Of a stretch of 64,000 nucleotides of DNA, positions 53,137 through 61,779 are shown in pieces (position 1 is the first letter of the stretch; every line of letters starts with the position of its first letter). A model generated the notes under the pieces. That model was not told the origin of the DNA. It saw only the letters and a list, made by a program, of their open reading frames with translations, and ran no database searches. Source of the stretch: Bacillus sp. P14.5 (GTDB taxonomy: Bacteria; Bacillota; Bacilli; Bacillales; Bacillaceae_B). The stretch is taken from assembly GCF_003316765.1 (NCBI RefSeq), contig NZ_NIJF01000095.1:310001-374000 (forward strand), given 5' to 3'. The position numbers and the translations under genes are program-made.

Positions 53137-53321
53137 TCTTGGATTAACTCCTAGTTGAACATTAGAAAAAAAGTTTTTTAGTTCAGCCCCCAATCCTTGT
53201 GAACGGTGCTTTAATAAAAAGATTTCGGAAAAGTCTAAAGAGCCTGATTACACCTTCTCCCTAATTTCAGAATATTTCATATGTTATCATTGAGAAAGAA
53301 TTCAAAACGAGGGAGAGAAAC

Positions 53322-54449
53322 ATGGAATTAATTATACATACTGACACATTAAAGAAAGCATTATACATAGTCGGGAGAGTAATTTCCGCAAACCCGTCAT
53401 TTCCAGTCCTAAGCGGCGTAAAATTAGAAGGTGTTAAGGAAAGTCTGATAGTTATGGGAGGAGATTCGGACATCAGCATCATAAAAACCATAGATTTGAA
53501 AGAAAGCCCACAAGAGGAAATAGTGGAGCAGGGAACACTTGTGGTACCGATCAAGTATTTTCATGAACTTATTAAGAGAATGCCGAATAACAGCCTGGTT
53601 ACAATAAAGAAACTCTATAAGAAGGTACAAATCACTTGCGGGGATATTGAAACAACTCTGAGTGGACTAAACGAAGAAGATTATCCTGCTGTGCCTGAAA
53701 AACCACCTGGAGATGGAATCAGTATCAAGGGTTCTTTGCTGACAGAAATGATAAAGGAAACTCAATTCGCTGCTGCTAAATCAGATACGCGTGCAGTTTT
53801 AACTGGTGTGAACTGGAACTTTAAAGAAGAGGAATTGACGATGATTGCGACAAATTCACAGAGGCTTGCATTGAGGAAGGCATCTTTGAAAACGAACTTG
53901 ACTGGAACCTTCATCCTGCCTATAAAGACTTTAACTGAACTTGTTCATTCCATTGATAAACATCAATTTATAAACATGTATCCCAGTGAAAGTATGTTTA
54001 CATTTCAGTCAGAAGACTTGATCCTCTACTCCCGGCTGATATCGGGGACTTATCCGGATATTAACAGGATCATTCCTAAAGATTCAGCTACAGAAGTGGT
54101 TGTTAAAAAGGGGAGGCTACTCGAAGGGATAGAAAGGGCTAATCTGCTTGCCGCACAGTGGAAGAATAATAATGTAACCCTCTCAATGAATATGGACGGT
54201 AAAATCAGGTTAAGTTCAAGCACATCTGAAGTTGGACAGATTCATGAAAGATTAGAACCTGTGGAAGTCCAAGGAGAAAGAAACCTGAAAGTATCTTTCG
54301 ATGGGAAGTTCTTTGCAGAAGCTTTAAAATCCATACAAGAAGAATTAGTGTCACTGAGTTTCGGAGGAAGCATGAGGCCGTTTACCATTAAACCATATAA
54401 TAAGAAATCAACAATTCATTTAATCTCTCCGGTAAGGGCTTCCTCTTAA
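53322..54449 (+). CDS. DNA polymerase III beta subunit (sliding clamp) paralogue
   Basis: A 375-residue three-domain sliding clamp. Segments MELIIHTDTLKKALYIVGRV, SGLNEEDYPAVPE, FAAAKSDTRAVLTGVNW, LISGTYPDINRIIP and PFTIKPYNKKSTIHLISPVR align with DnaN along the whole length. The housekeeping dnaN lies between dnaA and recF; neither is here, so this is a second clamp. It is followed by a small membrane protein gene after 23 bases. Some Bacillus species carry such extra clamps, of unknown role. Confidence 0.87.
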   Translation: MELIIHTDTLKKALYIVGRVISANPSFPVLSGVKLEGVKESLIVMGGDSDISIIKTIDLKESPQEEIVEQGTLVVPIKYFHELIKRMPNNSLVTIKKLYKKVQITCGDIETTLSGLNEEDYPAVPEKPPGDGISIKGSLLTEMIKETQFAAAKSDTRAVLTGVNWNFKEEELTMIATNSQRLALRKASLKTNLTGTFILPIKTLTELVHSIDKHQFINMYPSESMFTFQSEDLILYSRLISGTYPDINRIIPKDSATEVVVKKGRLLEGIERANLLAAQWKNNNVTLSMNMDGKIRLSSSTSEVGQIHERLEPVEVQGERNLKVSFDGKFFAEALKSIQEELVSLSFGGSMRPFTIKPYNKKSTIHLISPVRASS

Positions 54450-54472
54450 AATAGTAAGTTTAGGAGATGTAT

Positions 54473-54643
54473 ATGGAACAAGAAACATTAAAACCTAAGG
54501 TTATCATGACCTGCTCTGTAATCATTATCATTAGTTCAGGGACAGCCTATTTCTGTGATGACACTGCATATGCCGGATATTCATTTATGATTGCGTTTCT
54601 GACCTCTGTTGTGTTATCAATCGCATTGATTGTAGAGGAATGA
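54473..54643 (+). CDS. 56-residue two-helix membrane protein downstream of the clamp gene
   Basis: ATG behind TTAGGAGATG, product starting MEQETLKPKVIMTCSV, with two membrane helices (about residues 9-26 and 34-52) and a short CDDTAYAG loop. It starts 23 bases after the clamp gene, so it is probably co-transcribed. Too short for common gene-calling cut-offs. No known family. Confidence 0.6.
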   Translation: MEQETLKPKVIMTCSVIIIISSGTAYFCDDTAYAGYSFMIAFLTSVVLSIALIVEE

Positions 54644-54736
54644 AGGGAAACTGGACTGGCGGAAAGGCAAGTGTTTACTCATAAGCCCTCTTGTTTCCAA
54701 TTTTTTTGAGGTGGAAAAAATTTCAGCCGCAATATT

Positions 54737-54772
54737 AAAAAAACTTCCTTTATAGGTAAGTTTTTTTATTTC
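54737..54772 (+). terminator. Terminator of the clamp operon
   Basis: AAAAAAACTTCC and GGTAAGTTTTTTT pair around TTTATA with one bulged base; the T arm doubles as the T tail. Confidence 0.7.
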
Positions 54773-55013
54773 AAATTATTTGAGCCTGCTAGTCTGCCGG
54801 AGAGAGCACACCTGCCGAAAAAATCTCTTAAAGAGTAGTTGAGTAGAGCAGCATTGACTGTCGCTATTTTCTTGAAAAGAGAGTTTTAAATATGTGGTGA
54901 AGATGTTTGACTTCCTCGATTAAAGGATAATTAGCAATTAAGATAATAAAAAAATCTAATATAAATTTATTAAAATGAATTCTGAAAACCAAAAAACAAG
55001 GCGGTGTAATAGT

Positions 55014-55382
55014 ATGAGTAATTTCAAACGCGATAAAGTGAATGTAGGTGACTGGGTTAGAGGTTTTGCCAAAAATGGGGCTTTGATTCAAGGATACATG
55101 GAAAATATTGATCCCATTGACCCTTTGTTCAAGATAAGAGTAATCGACAGTGACGATAAGGATTTGATCGGGTACACACTTAATATGGATGACAGTTTGA
55201 TGGAGAAAATGCAGACAAGCAGTGCGCTGACAGAACCACAGCTGAATTTTTTAATTGATAAAGCGCTTGAAACCAACGACAAGGAGTGGTTCTTGGAGCT
55301 TTCTAACGCTTTGAAAAACTTCAATAAACATACTGCGAAAAATCTTTCGAGCGAATTTATTGAATTTTCAATAGAAAAGTAA
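55014..55382 (+). CDS. IDEAL-domain protein
   Basis: A 122-residue soluble protein. The N-terminal half (DWVRGFAKNGALIQGYMENI) forms a small beta domain; the C-terminal segment TEPQLNFLIDKALETNDKEW with FLELSNALKN fits the IDEAL domain of small Bacillus regulatory proteins such as YpiB. Start 55014 follows AAGGCGGTG. Function unknown; IDEAL domains are thought to mediate protein interactions. 53 bases separate it from the next gene. Confidence 0.65.
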   Translation: MSNFKRDKVNVGDWVRGFAKNGALIQGYMENIDPIDPLFKIRVIDSDDKDLIGYTLNMDDSLMEKMQTSSALTEPQLNFLIDKALETNDKEWFLELSNALKNFNKHTAKNLSSEFIEFSIEK

Positions 55383-55435
55383 CACGGATTTTGTAAAAAC
55401 TTTCCGTATATGATATGAGTGTATAGGTGAAAGAC

Positions 55436-55810
55436 TTGAAAAAGATCACAGTTAAACTAAAGGAATTGCTGGGAGCGGAAGGAGATTCCAACGAAGGGAT
55501 GATTGCACTGAAGATATCAAGGAATATTAATGTGACGGTGCAAGGGAGGCCTTTCAAGAGCGAATCGGATAGGGAGCTATATTTTGAAGCATTACCTGAA
55601 GAAGGAACAGCTAAGAATCATGCAGAAATCGTCCTGCTTCATAAGGAGGTTCCTGAATTTACTTTGGCTTTAGGGAAGAATGACATTCCCATATCAGCAA
55701 TTCCTAACCACTGGCTGTTTGCAGAGCCTGCCATTAAATACTTACATGTCCAGACATTTGAAAAGCCTGAATCCTTTGCAAAAAGGCTGGCTGAAGCTAT
55801 AAAGTTTTGA
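55436..55810 (+). CDS. DUF1259-family protein
   Basis: About 124 residues. AEIVLLHKEVPEFTLALGKN followed by NDIPISAIPNHWLFAEPAIK and YLHVQTFEKPESFAKRLAEA is the hallmark of DUF1259, whose members often occur as lipoproteins or fused repeats. This copy is a single short module without a signal peptide. The start is either TTG 55436 (AGGTG at good spacing) or GTG 55427. Function unknown. Confidence 0.75.
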   Translation: MKKITVKLKELLGAEGDSNEGMIALKISRNINVTVQGRPFKSESDRELYFEALPEEGTAKNHAEIVLLHKEVPEFTLALGKNDIPISAIPNHWLFAEPAIKYLHVQTFEKPESFAKRLAEAIKF

Positions 55811-55863
55811 AGTTAAGAATATCAAATACTCTTAGTACTTATAGGATTATAGATTAGAAGGAA

Positions 55864-55897
55864 AGGGCAGTCCGGTTTTTACCTGGCTGCTCTTTTT
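55864..55897 (+). terminator. Terminator after the DUF1259 gene
   Basis: GGGCAGTCCGG pairs imperfectly with CCTGGCTGCTC, followed by five T. Confidence 0.7.
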
Positions 55898-56006
55898 CGC
55901 TTGCCAAATAAGAGGCTCAAACTAAGGTCACTTTATTCAAGTATCATTGAATTACGTTTCTTCTGCAAATGCCAAGTAAGGCTGCTCTGTTAGATTTTTA
56001 TAATTG

Positions 56007-56207
56007 ACTTTTCTTTAAAAATTGTTAATTTACAAACAGGATGCTCCCGAAAAAATGTTTGCAAACTGGATACTAAGGGGGTTTTCTCTTAAGAAGGAAT
56101 GCAGCACTTTTTCTTTCTTGCTAACCAGGACATTTCAATCGTTATAGCCTTATGTTTCGATGTCCAAATTTAAAAGCAACAAAGTTTACAGAAATTTGTA
56201 AAAGAGT
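56007..56207 (-). repeat. Degenerate MITE family A copy
   Basis: GCAACAAAGTTTACAG near the right end and CTGGATACTAAGGGGGTTTT inside match the family in reverse orientation. Both termini are decayed and no target duplication was found. Confidence 0.55.
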
Positions 56208-56386
56208 TTTAGAGTTGGATTGCCTTAAGGCGAGGGACTCGTCTGAAAAATTTATACATTGAAGTAAGTAATTCCAATGTACCAAGCTATCTGGCGGTTA
56301 CTATATAGTAAATCTTATAGTAAGCTTAATGAGAGTAAGTGAGAATATGTTTTACATTTAAACTGCCGGATAGGGGAGAAGAAAAT

Positions 56387-57552
56387 TTGTCTATTCATAA
56401 ATATACCGGTTTGATTATGGCTATCTTGTTTGTGTCATTAACAGGGTGCAGCCTCCACCAATCCTACCACACTGCTCAAGATTCATCACTGACAGTGGAA
56501 GAAACAATCGTTGAAGAGGAAGGAGGAGAGGTTACCACACAAGGCTATATTATAGGACAACCTATATCCAATAGTACCATTATGGAAGAGGAATTTACGA
56601 ATGACTACGCTTTGGCTATAGCTGACTCAAAAGAAGAAAATGACATCGGAAAAATGATCTTTGTCCAAATAACTGACAACTATCGTAATTCCTATGGCTT
56701 ACAGAGTAACCCTTTATTAATGGGTAAAAAATAATAGTAACTGGACAGCGTGAAAGCTATTTCGCCCATCCCGGTATTAAATCCATCTCTTCTATTGAAG
56801 TTAAGTCAACCGATGAAGAGACGGATAGAGGAGAAGATGAGAAAGAAGAGCCTGAACCACCTGAAATAATTGATCCTTATTATGAATCCGCTTCTGGTAA
56901 GACAGGAAGGGAATTAAAGACTGCGCTGCACGAGATTATTGATGACCACAGAACCCTTTCTTATGATGAGGTCTGGGAGGCACTGAGGGAAACGGATGAA
57001 GACCCTGACAATCCAGAAAATGTGCTTTTATTTTATACAGGCCGTTCACAATCAAAACTTTTGAATGGGGGAGGTTCTGATGAGTGGAATCGTGAGCATG
57101 TATGGGCGAAGTCTCATGGAGGGTTTGGAACTGCTAAAGGAGAGGGAACTGATTTACATCATTTGCGCCCGACAGATACAACGGTTAATTCTTCAAGGAG
57201 CAATCTCGATTTCGATAACGGAGGTATTCCGCATAAAGAAGCCAAAGGAAATTTCTCTGATACCGATTCATGGGAGCCGAGGGATGAAGTGAAAGGCGAT
57301 ACTGCACGGATGTTGTTTTATATGGCCCTGAGGTATGAAGGAGATGAAGGTGAACTGGACCTAGAATTGAATGACAAAGTTGAGAATGGCTCCAATCCTT
57401 TTCATGGAAAGGTGTCGGTGTTATTGGAATGGCATAGCATGGACCCGGTAGATGAAAGGGAGAGGAGAAGAAATAATCTCATATTTGAAGAATATCAAGG
57501 AAATAGGAATCCGTTTATCGATCACCCGGAATGGGCGGAGATGATTTGGTGA
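56387..57552 (+). pseudogene. Secreted endonuclease I-type nuclease (Bsn/YurI-like), frameshifted at an A6 run
   Basis: A lipoprotein signal (LIMAILFVSLTGCSLHQ, lipobox LTGC) begins at a TTG behind GGGGAG. A DUF6359/OB-type region follows, with YALAIADSKEENDIGKMIFV. That frame ends at 56734 in GGTAAAAAATAA; one more A continues as GKKIIVTGQRESYFAHPGIK into the nuclease part (57022 on), which has the endonuclease I motif WNREHVWAKSHGG and TDLHHLRPTD. Together about 388 residues. Secreted, metal-dependent DNA/RNA degradation for nutrient scavenging. The nuclease domain itself is intact. Confidence 0.78.
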
Positions 57553-57580
57553 GGCCTTTGGTGAGTATATTGGGCAAATT

Positions 57581-57607
57581 AAAAGGACAGTTTTCGCTGT
57601 CCTTTTT
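57581..57607 (+). terminator. Terminator of the nuclease gene
   Basis: AAAGGACAG and CTGTCCTTT around TTTTCG, followed by T; it lies between convergent genes. Confidence 0.8.
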
Positions 57608-57618
57608 CTTGAGTTTCA

Positions 57619-58116
57619 TTAATTCTCTCTCCAAGACCGGATTTCCCCTTTACGTCTCTTTAAGTCCATATTTCCTATCGCACTGCTTCCGCATTTCTTC
57701 TCAATTGTCATGAGGAGCTCAACCCAGGATTCTGAGAATGGAAGAAATGGAACGGGACATACCTTAGAATATGAACCCTTTACAGCTAGGATTTCCATGA
57801 TGGGAGATCCGCTCATTTTCCCTTTTCTGACTTGTCGGATATGCTCAAAGTCGATCTTATGGCGTGTGATGCCGATCACCTTCAGGATGAATTGTTTCTC
57901 GGTGATAATGATCCGCTGGCTTTTAATTGCAAAATAAATAAGTGAACATACCAATATATATAGCAGGCTATGCAGCAAGAAAAAGGCCCATTGGGCAAGT
58001 GTTTCATGAAGAATAAGGCTAAAGGCGCTGCCGCCAGCCAAAAGAATAATATAAACGACGGCCATCAGCCTGATGACACCTTTGGTTTCAGGGAAATAAA
58101 CTTTTACCACCCGCAA
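57619..58116 (-). CDS. Membrane protein with PH-like domain, unknown
   Basis: About 165 residues: two membrane helices (residues about 15-35 and 42-65) and then a strand-rich cytoplasmic domain (QRIIITEKQFILKVIGITRHKIDF-like pattern starting at about 70), as in small bacterial PH-domain proteins. The TTG at 58116 has AAAGGTG at 8 bases; a GTG at 58125 is the alternative. Function unknown. Confidence 0.6.
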   Translation of the reverse strand: MRVVKVYFPETKGVIRLMAVVYIILLAGGSAFSLILHETLAQWAFFLLHSLLYILVCSLIYFAIKSQRIIITEKQFILKVIGITRHKIDFEHIRQVRKGKMSGSPIMEILAVKGSYSKVCPVPFLPFSESWVELLMTIEKKCGSSAIGNMDLKRRKGEIRSWREN

Positions 58117-58425
58117 TAGAGTCACACCTTTATTAAGAAGTTATCCATGGCGCCTGCAAATAAGATAGCTGAAAAAATGACCTTAGTTACTATTCTTCAA
58201 AGCAAATAGAACGTGCTAGTGGCTAAAAGGTATTTAATGTACCATAACCCATCGACAGATCTACAAACATGAATTCCAAAAAAATAATCACTAATTTTTT
58301 ACATTTTATAATTATACTGAATCATAGTCTATAGAGAATATGATTCAAGGTGTGTCTAAAATGGTAACGTTAGTGGTTGAATTAATGTTCAAAAGAATAA
58401 CCTGCAAATGAACTGCATGCAAAAA

Positions 58426-58778
58426 GAGGCTGGGACATAAGTTGAAAACTAGTCGATGTAAGTTATAATAATCGAAAATAAAACCGCCTGAAATCAAGGT
58501 TATATACTTGACTTCAGGCGGTTTTTACATTTTATTTATCTCTATTAAAACAGATTACTTTTCAGGTTATTTACCGCTTTTCCTGAACGTAGACGGATTG
58601 AAGCGGAAGGTGTGCGGCCTCCTGCGGGACTAGCGGGACAGGTGAGACCCCACAGGCAAAGCCGAGGAGGCTCACCGCCCGCCCCGCGGAGTCGTGCACC
58701 TGGAGCGGAAATCCATTCTTTTTACTCAGCCACAATCTTTGCGAAGAGAGCCTTTTAATAAGGTTTTGTCCCAGACTC
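58426..58778 (+). repeat. Family B repeat element, copy 3, with GC-rich core
   Basis: Terminal inverted repeats GAGGCTGGGACATAA and TTTTGTCCCAGACTC. Hairpin at 58480-58525 with stem AAAACCGCCTGAA. GC-rich palindromic core at about 58588-58712. From about 58444 on it is almost identical to copy 2 at 29258-29555, so the family has been active recently. No ORF. The DNA before it (58140-58425) is AT-rich with nothing else visible. Confidence 0.85.
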
Positions 58779-58791
58779 TTTTCAAATATTC

Positions 58792-60432
58792 TTATTCAAT
58801 GTGTGTCCACTTATAAGAGTAGTCAGCACCGAATGAGTGGCGATAAAGATCCTTGACATACTCTCTTTGCAGGTAAGCAGAGCCATCTTGGAACATTGGG
58901 CTGATTGCTTGTTCTTCTAAAAGGATTTGCTCAGCTTCCAACAAAGCTTCCCAACGTTTTTCTGGGTCATCCAGCAAAGTTGTTTGAGCATCTTCGATTA
59001 ATTGATCGTACTTTTCATTAGAGAAGCCTGTTTGGTTATAAGAGCTTCCAGTTATGAACATATCCAGGAAAGTCATCGGGTCTGGATAGTCTGGACCCCA
59101 GCCGGCATATGAGAAGTCATAATCTCCTCTTTGCTCAACTTCAAGCTTCTGGGCAAATGGCTGTTGAGAAATTGAGATTGTCAGGCCATCAAGAGTGTTC
59201 TCAAGCTGCTCTTTCAAGTATTCACCGACTTTACGGGAATTTTCACTGTCATAGTTCAACAACTCAAGTGAAGCTGTTTCAATACCTAGTTCTTCTTTAG
59301 CAGTATTCCAAAGCTTTGCTGCTTCTTCTGGATTGAATTCACCAAGCTTTCCATTAGTGTCGCGGAAATCTTCGCCATCCGGTCCAGTTACGAAATCGTC
59401 TGGGACAAGGTAGTAGGCTGGAATGGAACCATCATTAAGAAGAACTTCTACCAGACCTTCTTTATCCCACGCCATATCGAAAGCTTTACGGGCATTTTTA
59501 TTAGACAGTACCTCATTCTCCTGGTTAAGACGAAGGAAGAAAGTTGAAGTGCGAAGCTGTGTATTGAAGTTAGGATCTTCCTGATAAGTATCTACATACT
59601 GTTCAGACAATACAGCGACGTCCGTCTCATTCGTTTCGTAAAGGTTCACACGAGTTGACGTATCTTTTACAATATTGAAATTGATTTCTTCAAGTTTAAC
59701 TACATCCGCTTCCCAGTAATCAGTATTCTTCTTCATTTGGAAGCTTTGTTCATGTTTCCAATCGGATAATACGAATGGACCATTATAAATCGCTGTATCC
59801 GCTTCAAGACCATACTGATCTCCTTGCTCTTCAACAAATGCCTGATTCTGAGGAAGGAATGTGGCAAATGTAAGCAACGATTTAAAGTATGGGACAATTG
59901 TTTCTAGTTCCAATTGAAGTGTCTTATCATCAAGTGCTTTGATTCCGGCTTCTTCAAGAGGAAGCTCGCCATTGTTAACTTTTTCAGCATTCTTGATGTC
60001 AAACATGATATAGGCATATTCAGATGCATTATCAGGATCTAAAGCTTTTTTCCAGGCATATTCAAAATCCTTGGCTGTCACAGGCTCGCCGTTAGACCAT
60101 TTAGCATCACGTATTTTGAAAGTATAAGTTTTACCATCCTCAGAAACTTCTGGTTCTTCAGCAGCCATACCTAGAACAGGCTCGTCACCTTCACCTAAGC
60201 GGTATAGACCTTCGAAGACGTTATTCATAACGTTAAAGGAAACAGAATCTGTTCCCAGTGTGGAATCCAATGATGGGATTTCTGAACTTTCCAGCAAGTT
60301 AAGAACTTGCTCATCTTTACCGCTGCCAGTATCGGCAGTGTCATTGTCGTTGTTGTTACCGCCGCCGCATGCTGTTAGAAAAGCACTTAAAACAAGCAGG
60401 ATAGACAGTAAAATTATTGACTGTTTCTTCAT
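58792..60432 (-). CDS. Oligopeptide ABC transporter substrate-binding lipoprotein (OppA/DppE-like)
   Basis: A 546-residue lipoprotein: lipobox FLTACGGG with C22, an Asn/Asp-rich linker, then the family 5 solute-binding fold (EDGKTYTFKIRDAKWSNGEP, DFEYAWKKALDP, FAYGDN-like loops and the ending FGADYSYKWTHIE). It captures oligopeptides outside the membrane. No permease or ATPase genes lie next to it, so it must share a transporter encoded elsewhere. GGTGG precedes the ATG. The upstream 550 bases (60433-60980) are AT-rich and hold the divergent promoters. Confidence 0.92.
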   Translation of the reverse strand: MKKQSIILLSILLVLSAFLTACGGGNNNDNDTADTGSGKDEQVLNLLESSEIPSLDSTLGTDSVSFNVMNNVFEGLYRLGEGDEPVLGMAAEEPEVSEDGKTYTFKIRDAKWSNGEPVTAKDFEYAWKKALDPDNASEYAYIMFDIKNAEKVNNGELPLEEAGIKALDDKTLQLELETIVPYFKSLLTFATFLPQNQAFVEEQGDQYGLEADTAIYNGPFVLSDWKHEQSFQMKKNTDYWEADVVKLEEINFNIVKDTSTRVNLYETNETDVAVLSEQYVDTYQEDPNFNTQLRTSTFFLRLNQENEVLSNKNARKAFDMAWDKEGLVEVLLNDGSIPAYYLVPDDFVTGPDGEDFRDTNGKLGEFNPEEAAKLWNTAKEELGIETASLELLNYDSENSRKVGEYLKEQLENTLDGLTISISQQPFAQKLEVEQRGDYDFSYAGWGPDYPDPMTFLDMFITGSSYNQTGFSNEKYDQLIEDAQTTLLDDPEKRWEALLEAEQILLEEQAISPMFQDGSAYLQREYVKDLYRHSFGADYSYKWTHIE

Positions 60433-60982
60433 GTAAACGCAACCACCTATCTGTTTTATTGTATGTATCCCCTTTCTTAGGGAACAGTTTCCATGTTAAT
60501 CAAAAATTTTTACAAATGCAACAATTAAATCTTATATCAAAATAGTTATTAAATTGACAAGTTTGTCAAAATGAACAATATTTTGAACATTATTAAGATT
60601 AAAAATGTTATCTTGATATAAGATTTTTAACTGTGAAAGGGTTAAGAAAAGTTTGCCCGATCATTAATTATTTATGCGAAAACATTTAAATGATCAGGTC
60701 AATACAATAGATTTTCTGAAAAAAAGAAGGATAGGTTATTCCTCTTTAACGTCAGCCTCCCTGCAGACTGAGAGACTGAGAATTAACACTTCAATAACAG
60801 AATAATTCAGTATTGTTCTAAGGTGTTAGAGAATTCAAACAGGTTGAATTATTCCAACTGTCTGCCTGAACAGCGGATTGTAAATAAACGATTTATTACC
60901 ATGTAAAAAATTAAATTGAGCATTTGACTAATTGACAGATTCTTGAGATTGTTATATAGTTAATTTACAAGTTGAATAGTTT

Positions 60983-61080
60983 CTCCTTAAAGGGGAGTAG
61001 CTTTTACAGCAAAGTCGTCATTTCAGAGTGAAAACTCTCGGCTTTGTTGGCAGCAGAAATGTTGTTAGCAAGACCTTTAC
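60983..61080 (+). promoter_or_regulatory. yybP-ykoY manganese riboswitch
   Basis: The conserved loop segments AAAGGGGAGTAGC (L1 side) and GCAAGACCTTTACC (L3 side) of the Mn2+ aptamer are both present, joined by paired segments such as CAAAGTCG with CGGCTTTG. It stands upstream of a TerC-family gene, its usual target. A hairpin AAGACCT/AGGTCTT (61070-61098) and a terminator follow. Mn2+ binding should prevent termination and turn on Mn2+ export. Confidence 0.85.
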
Positions 61081-61112
61081 CTCGTTGGTACAGGTCTTTA
61101 TTTACGTTTATA

Positions 61113-61147
61113 AAGCCTTTACCACATAGTTGGTAAAGGCTTTTTTT
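61113..61147 (+). terminator. Terminator controlled by the Mn riboswitch
   Basis: AAGCCTTTACCA pairs with TGGTAAAGGCTT around CATAGT, followed by seven T; its 5' arm repeats the CTTTACC of the aptamer, offering the alternative pairing. Confidence 0.85.
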
Positions 61148-61204
61148 GTTGAAAAAAAGGCTTGGAGATACATTGACGATGATTGGATGAAGGGAGTGAG
61201 CTTT

Positions 61205-61327
61205 ATGAAAAAAGGTCAACAAACAATAGAAGAGCTTGTGAAAAGGAATAAAGAAGAGCTGCTAAAAGATAAAGTGAAGATTGAAAAAATTGAATTGCGT
61301 ATTGAAGAAAAGTACATGAAGAATTAA
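61205..61327 (+). CDS. FbpB-like small basic protein (40 residues)
   Basis: ATG with GGGAGTGAG, product starting MKKGQQTIEELVKRNKEELL and ending RIEEKYMKN. The pattern ELVKxNKEELLxDxxxxExIE is that of the Fbp family, Fur-regulated small basic proteins that help RNA-mediated iron sparing in Bacillus subtilis. Here it is the first gene behind a manganese riboswitch instead. The frame open upstream to 61130 lies in the terminator and is not used. Confidence 0.65.
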   Translation: MKKGQQTIEELVKRNKEELLKDKVKIEKIELRIEEKYMKN

Positions 61328-61354
61328 AACAATGATTTTATGGAGGCGAATGGA

Positions 61355-61756
61355 TTGCTTTTAAGGAAATATATGTCTTTGTTGGGGATTGGTGCAGCAA
61401 AAATTGACTTGCAGCTCCCCAAAGAAGAATATTGTCCCGGCGAAGTTGTTAAGGGAGTATTTAATATTGAAGGAGGCACGGTGGACCAAAGGATAAACAG
61501 AATTGAATGTGAGTTAGTCAGGATTGACAAGCTTGCTAAAGTAGAAAGTTTGATTGATTCAGCAACCATCTTAACTTCTACTGTAATTTATGCTGAAGAG
61601 AAATCTCCGAGGAACTTCACATTTAAGATACCTGAGAATCTCTCTCCTTCAACAAAAACAAATTTTTATCAGTTTAAAACCAGGCTTTCGTTTAAGGAAG
61701 GCATTGAAAGTAAAGACCAGGATGTTATAACAATCAGTCAAATGCGCGGCTGTTAA
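61355..61756 (+). CDS. Half-length Spo0M-like (arrestin-fold) protein
   Basis: About 133 residues matching only the N-terminal half of Spo0M (about 258 residues): SLLGIGAAKIDLQLPKEEYC, FNIEGGTVDQRINRIECELV, FTFKIPENLSPSTKTNFYQF. It ends normally after QDVITISQMRGC. The TTG at 61355 has GGAGG at good spacing; ATG 61373 is an alternative. Spo0M affects sporulation control by an unclear mechanism. It lies between the Fbp-like gene and terC in the Mn-riboswitch operon. Confidence 0.7.
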   Translation: MLLRKYMSLLGIGAAKIDLQLPKEEYCPGEVVKGVFNIEGGTVDQRINRIECELVRIDKLAKVESLIDSATILTSTVIYAEEKSPRNFTFKIPENLSPSTKTNFYQFKTRLSFKEGIESKDQDVITISQMRGC

Positions 61757-61779
61757 GAAGACAGAGGAGGAGATAATAA

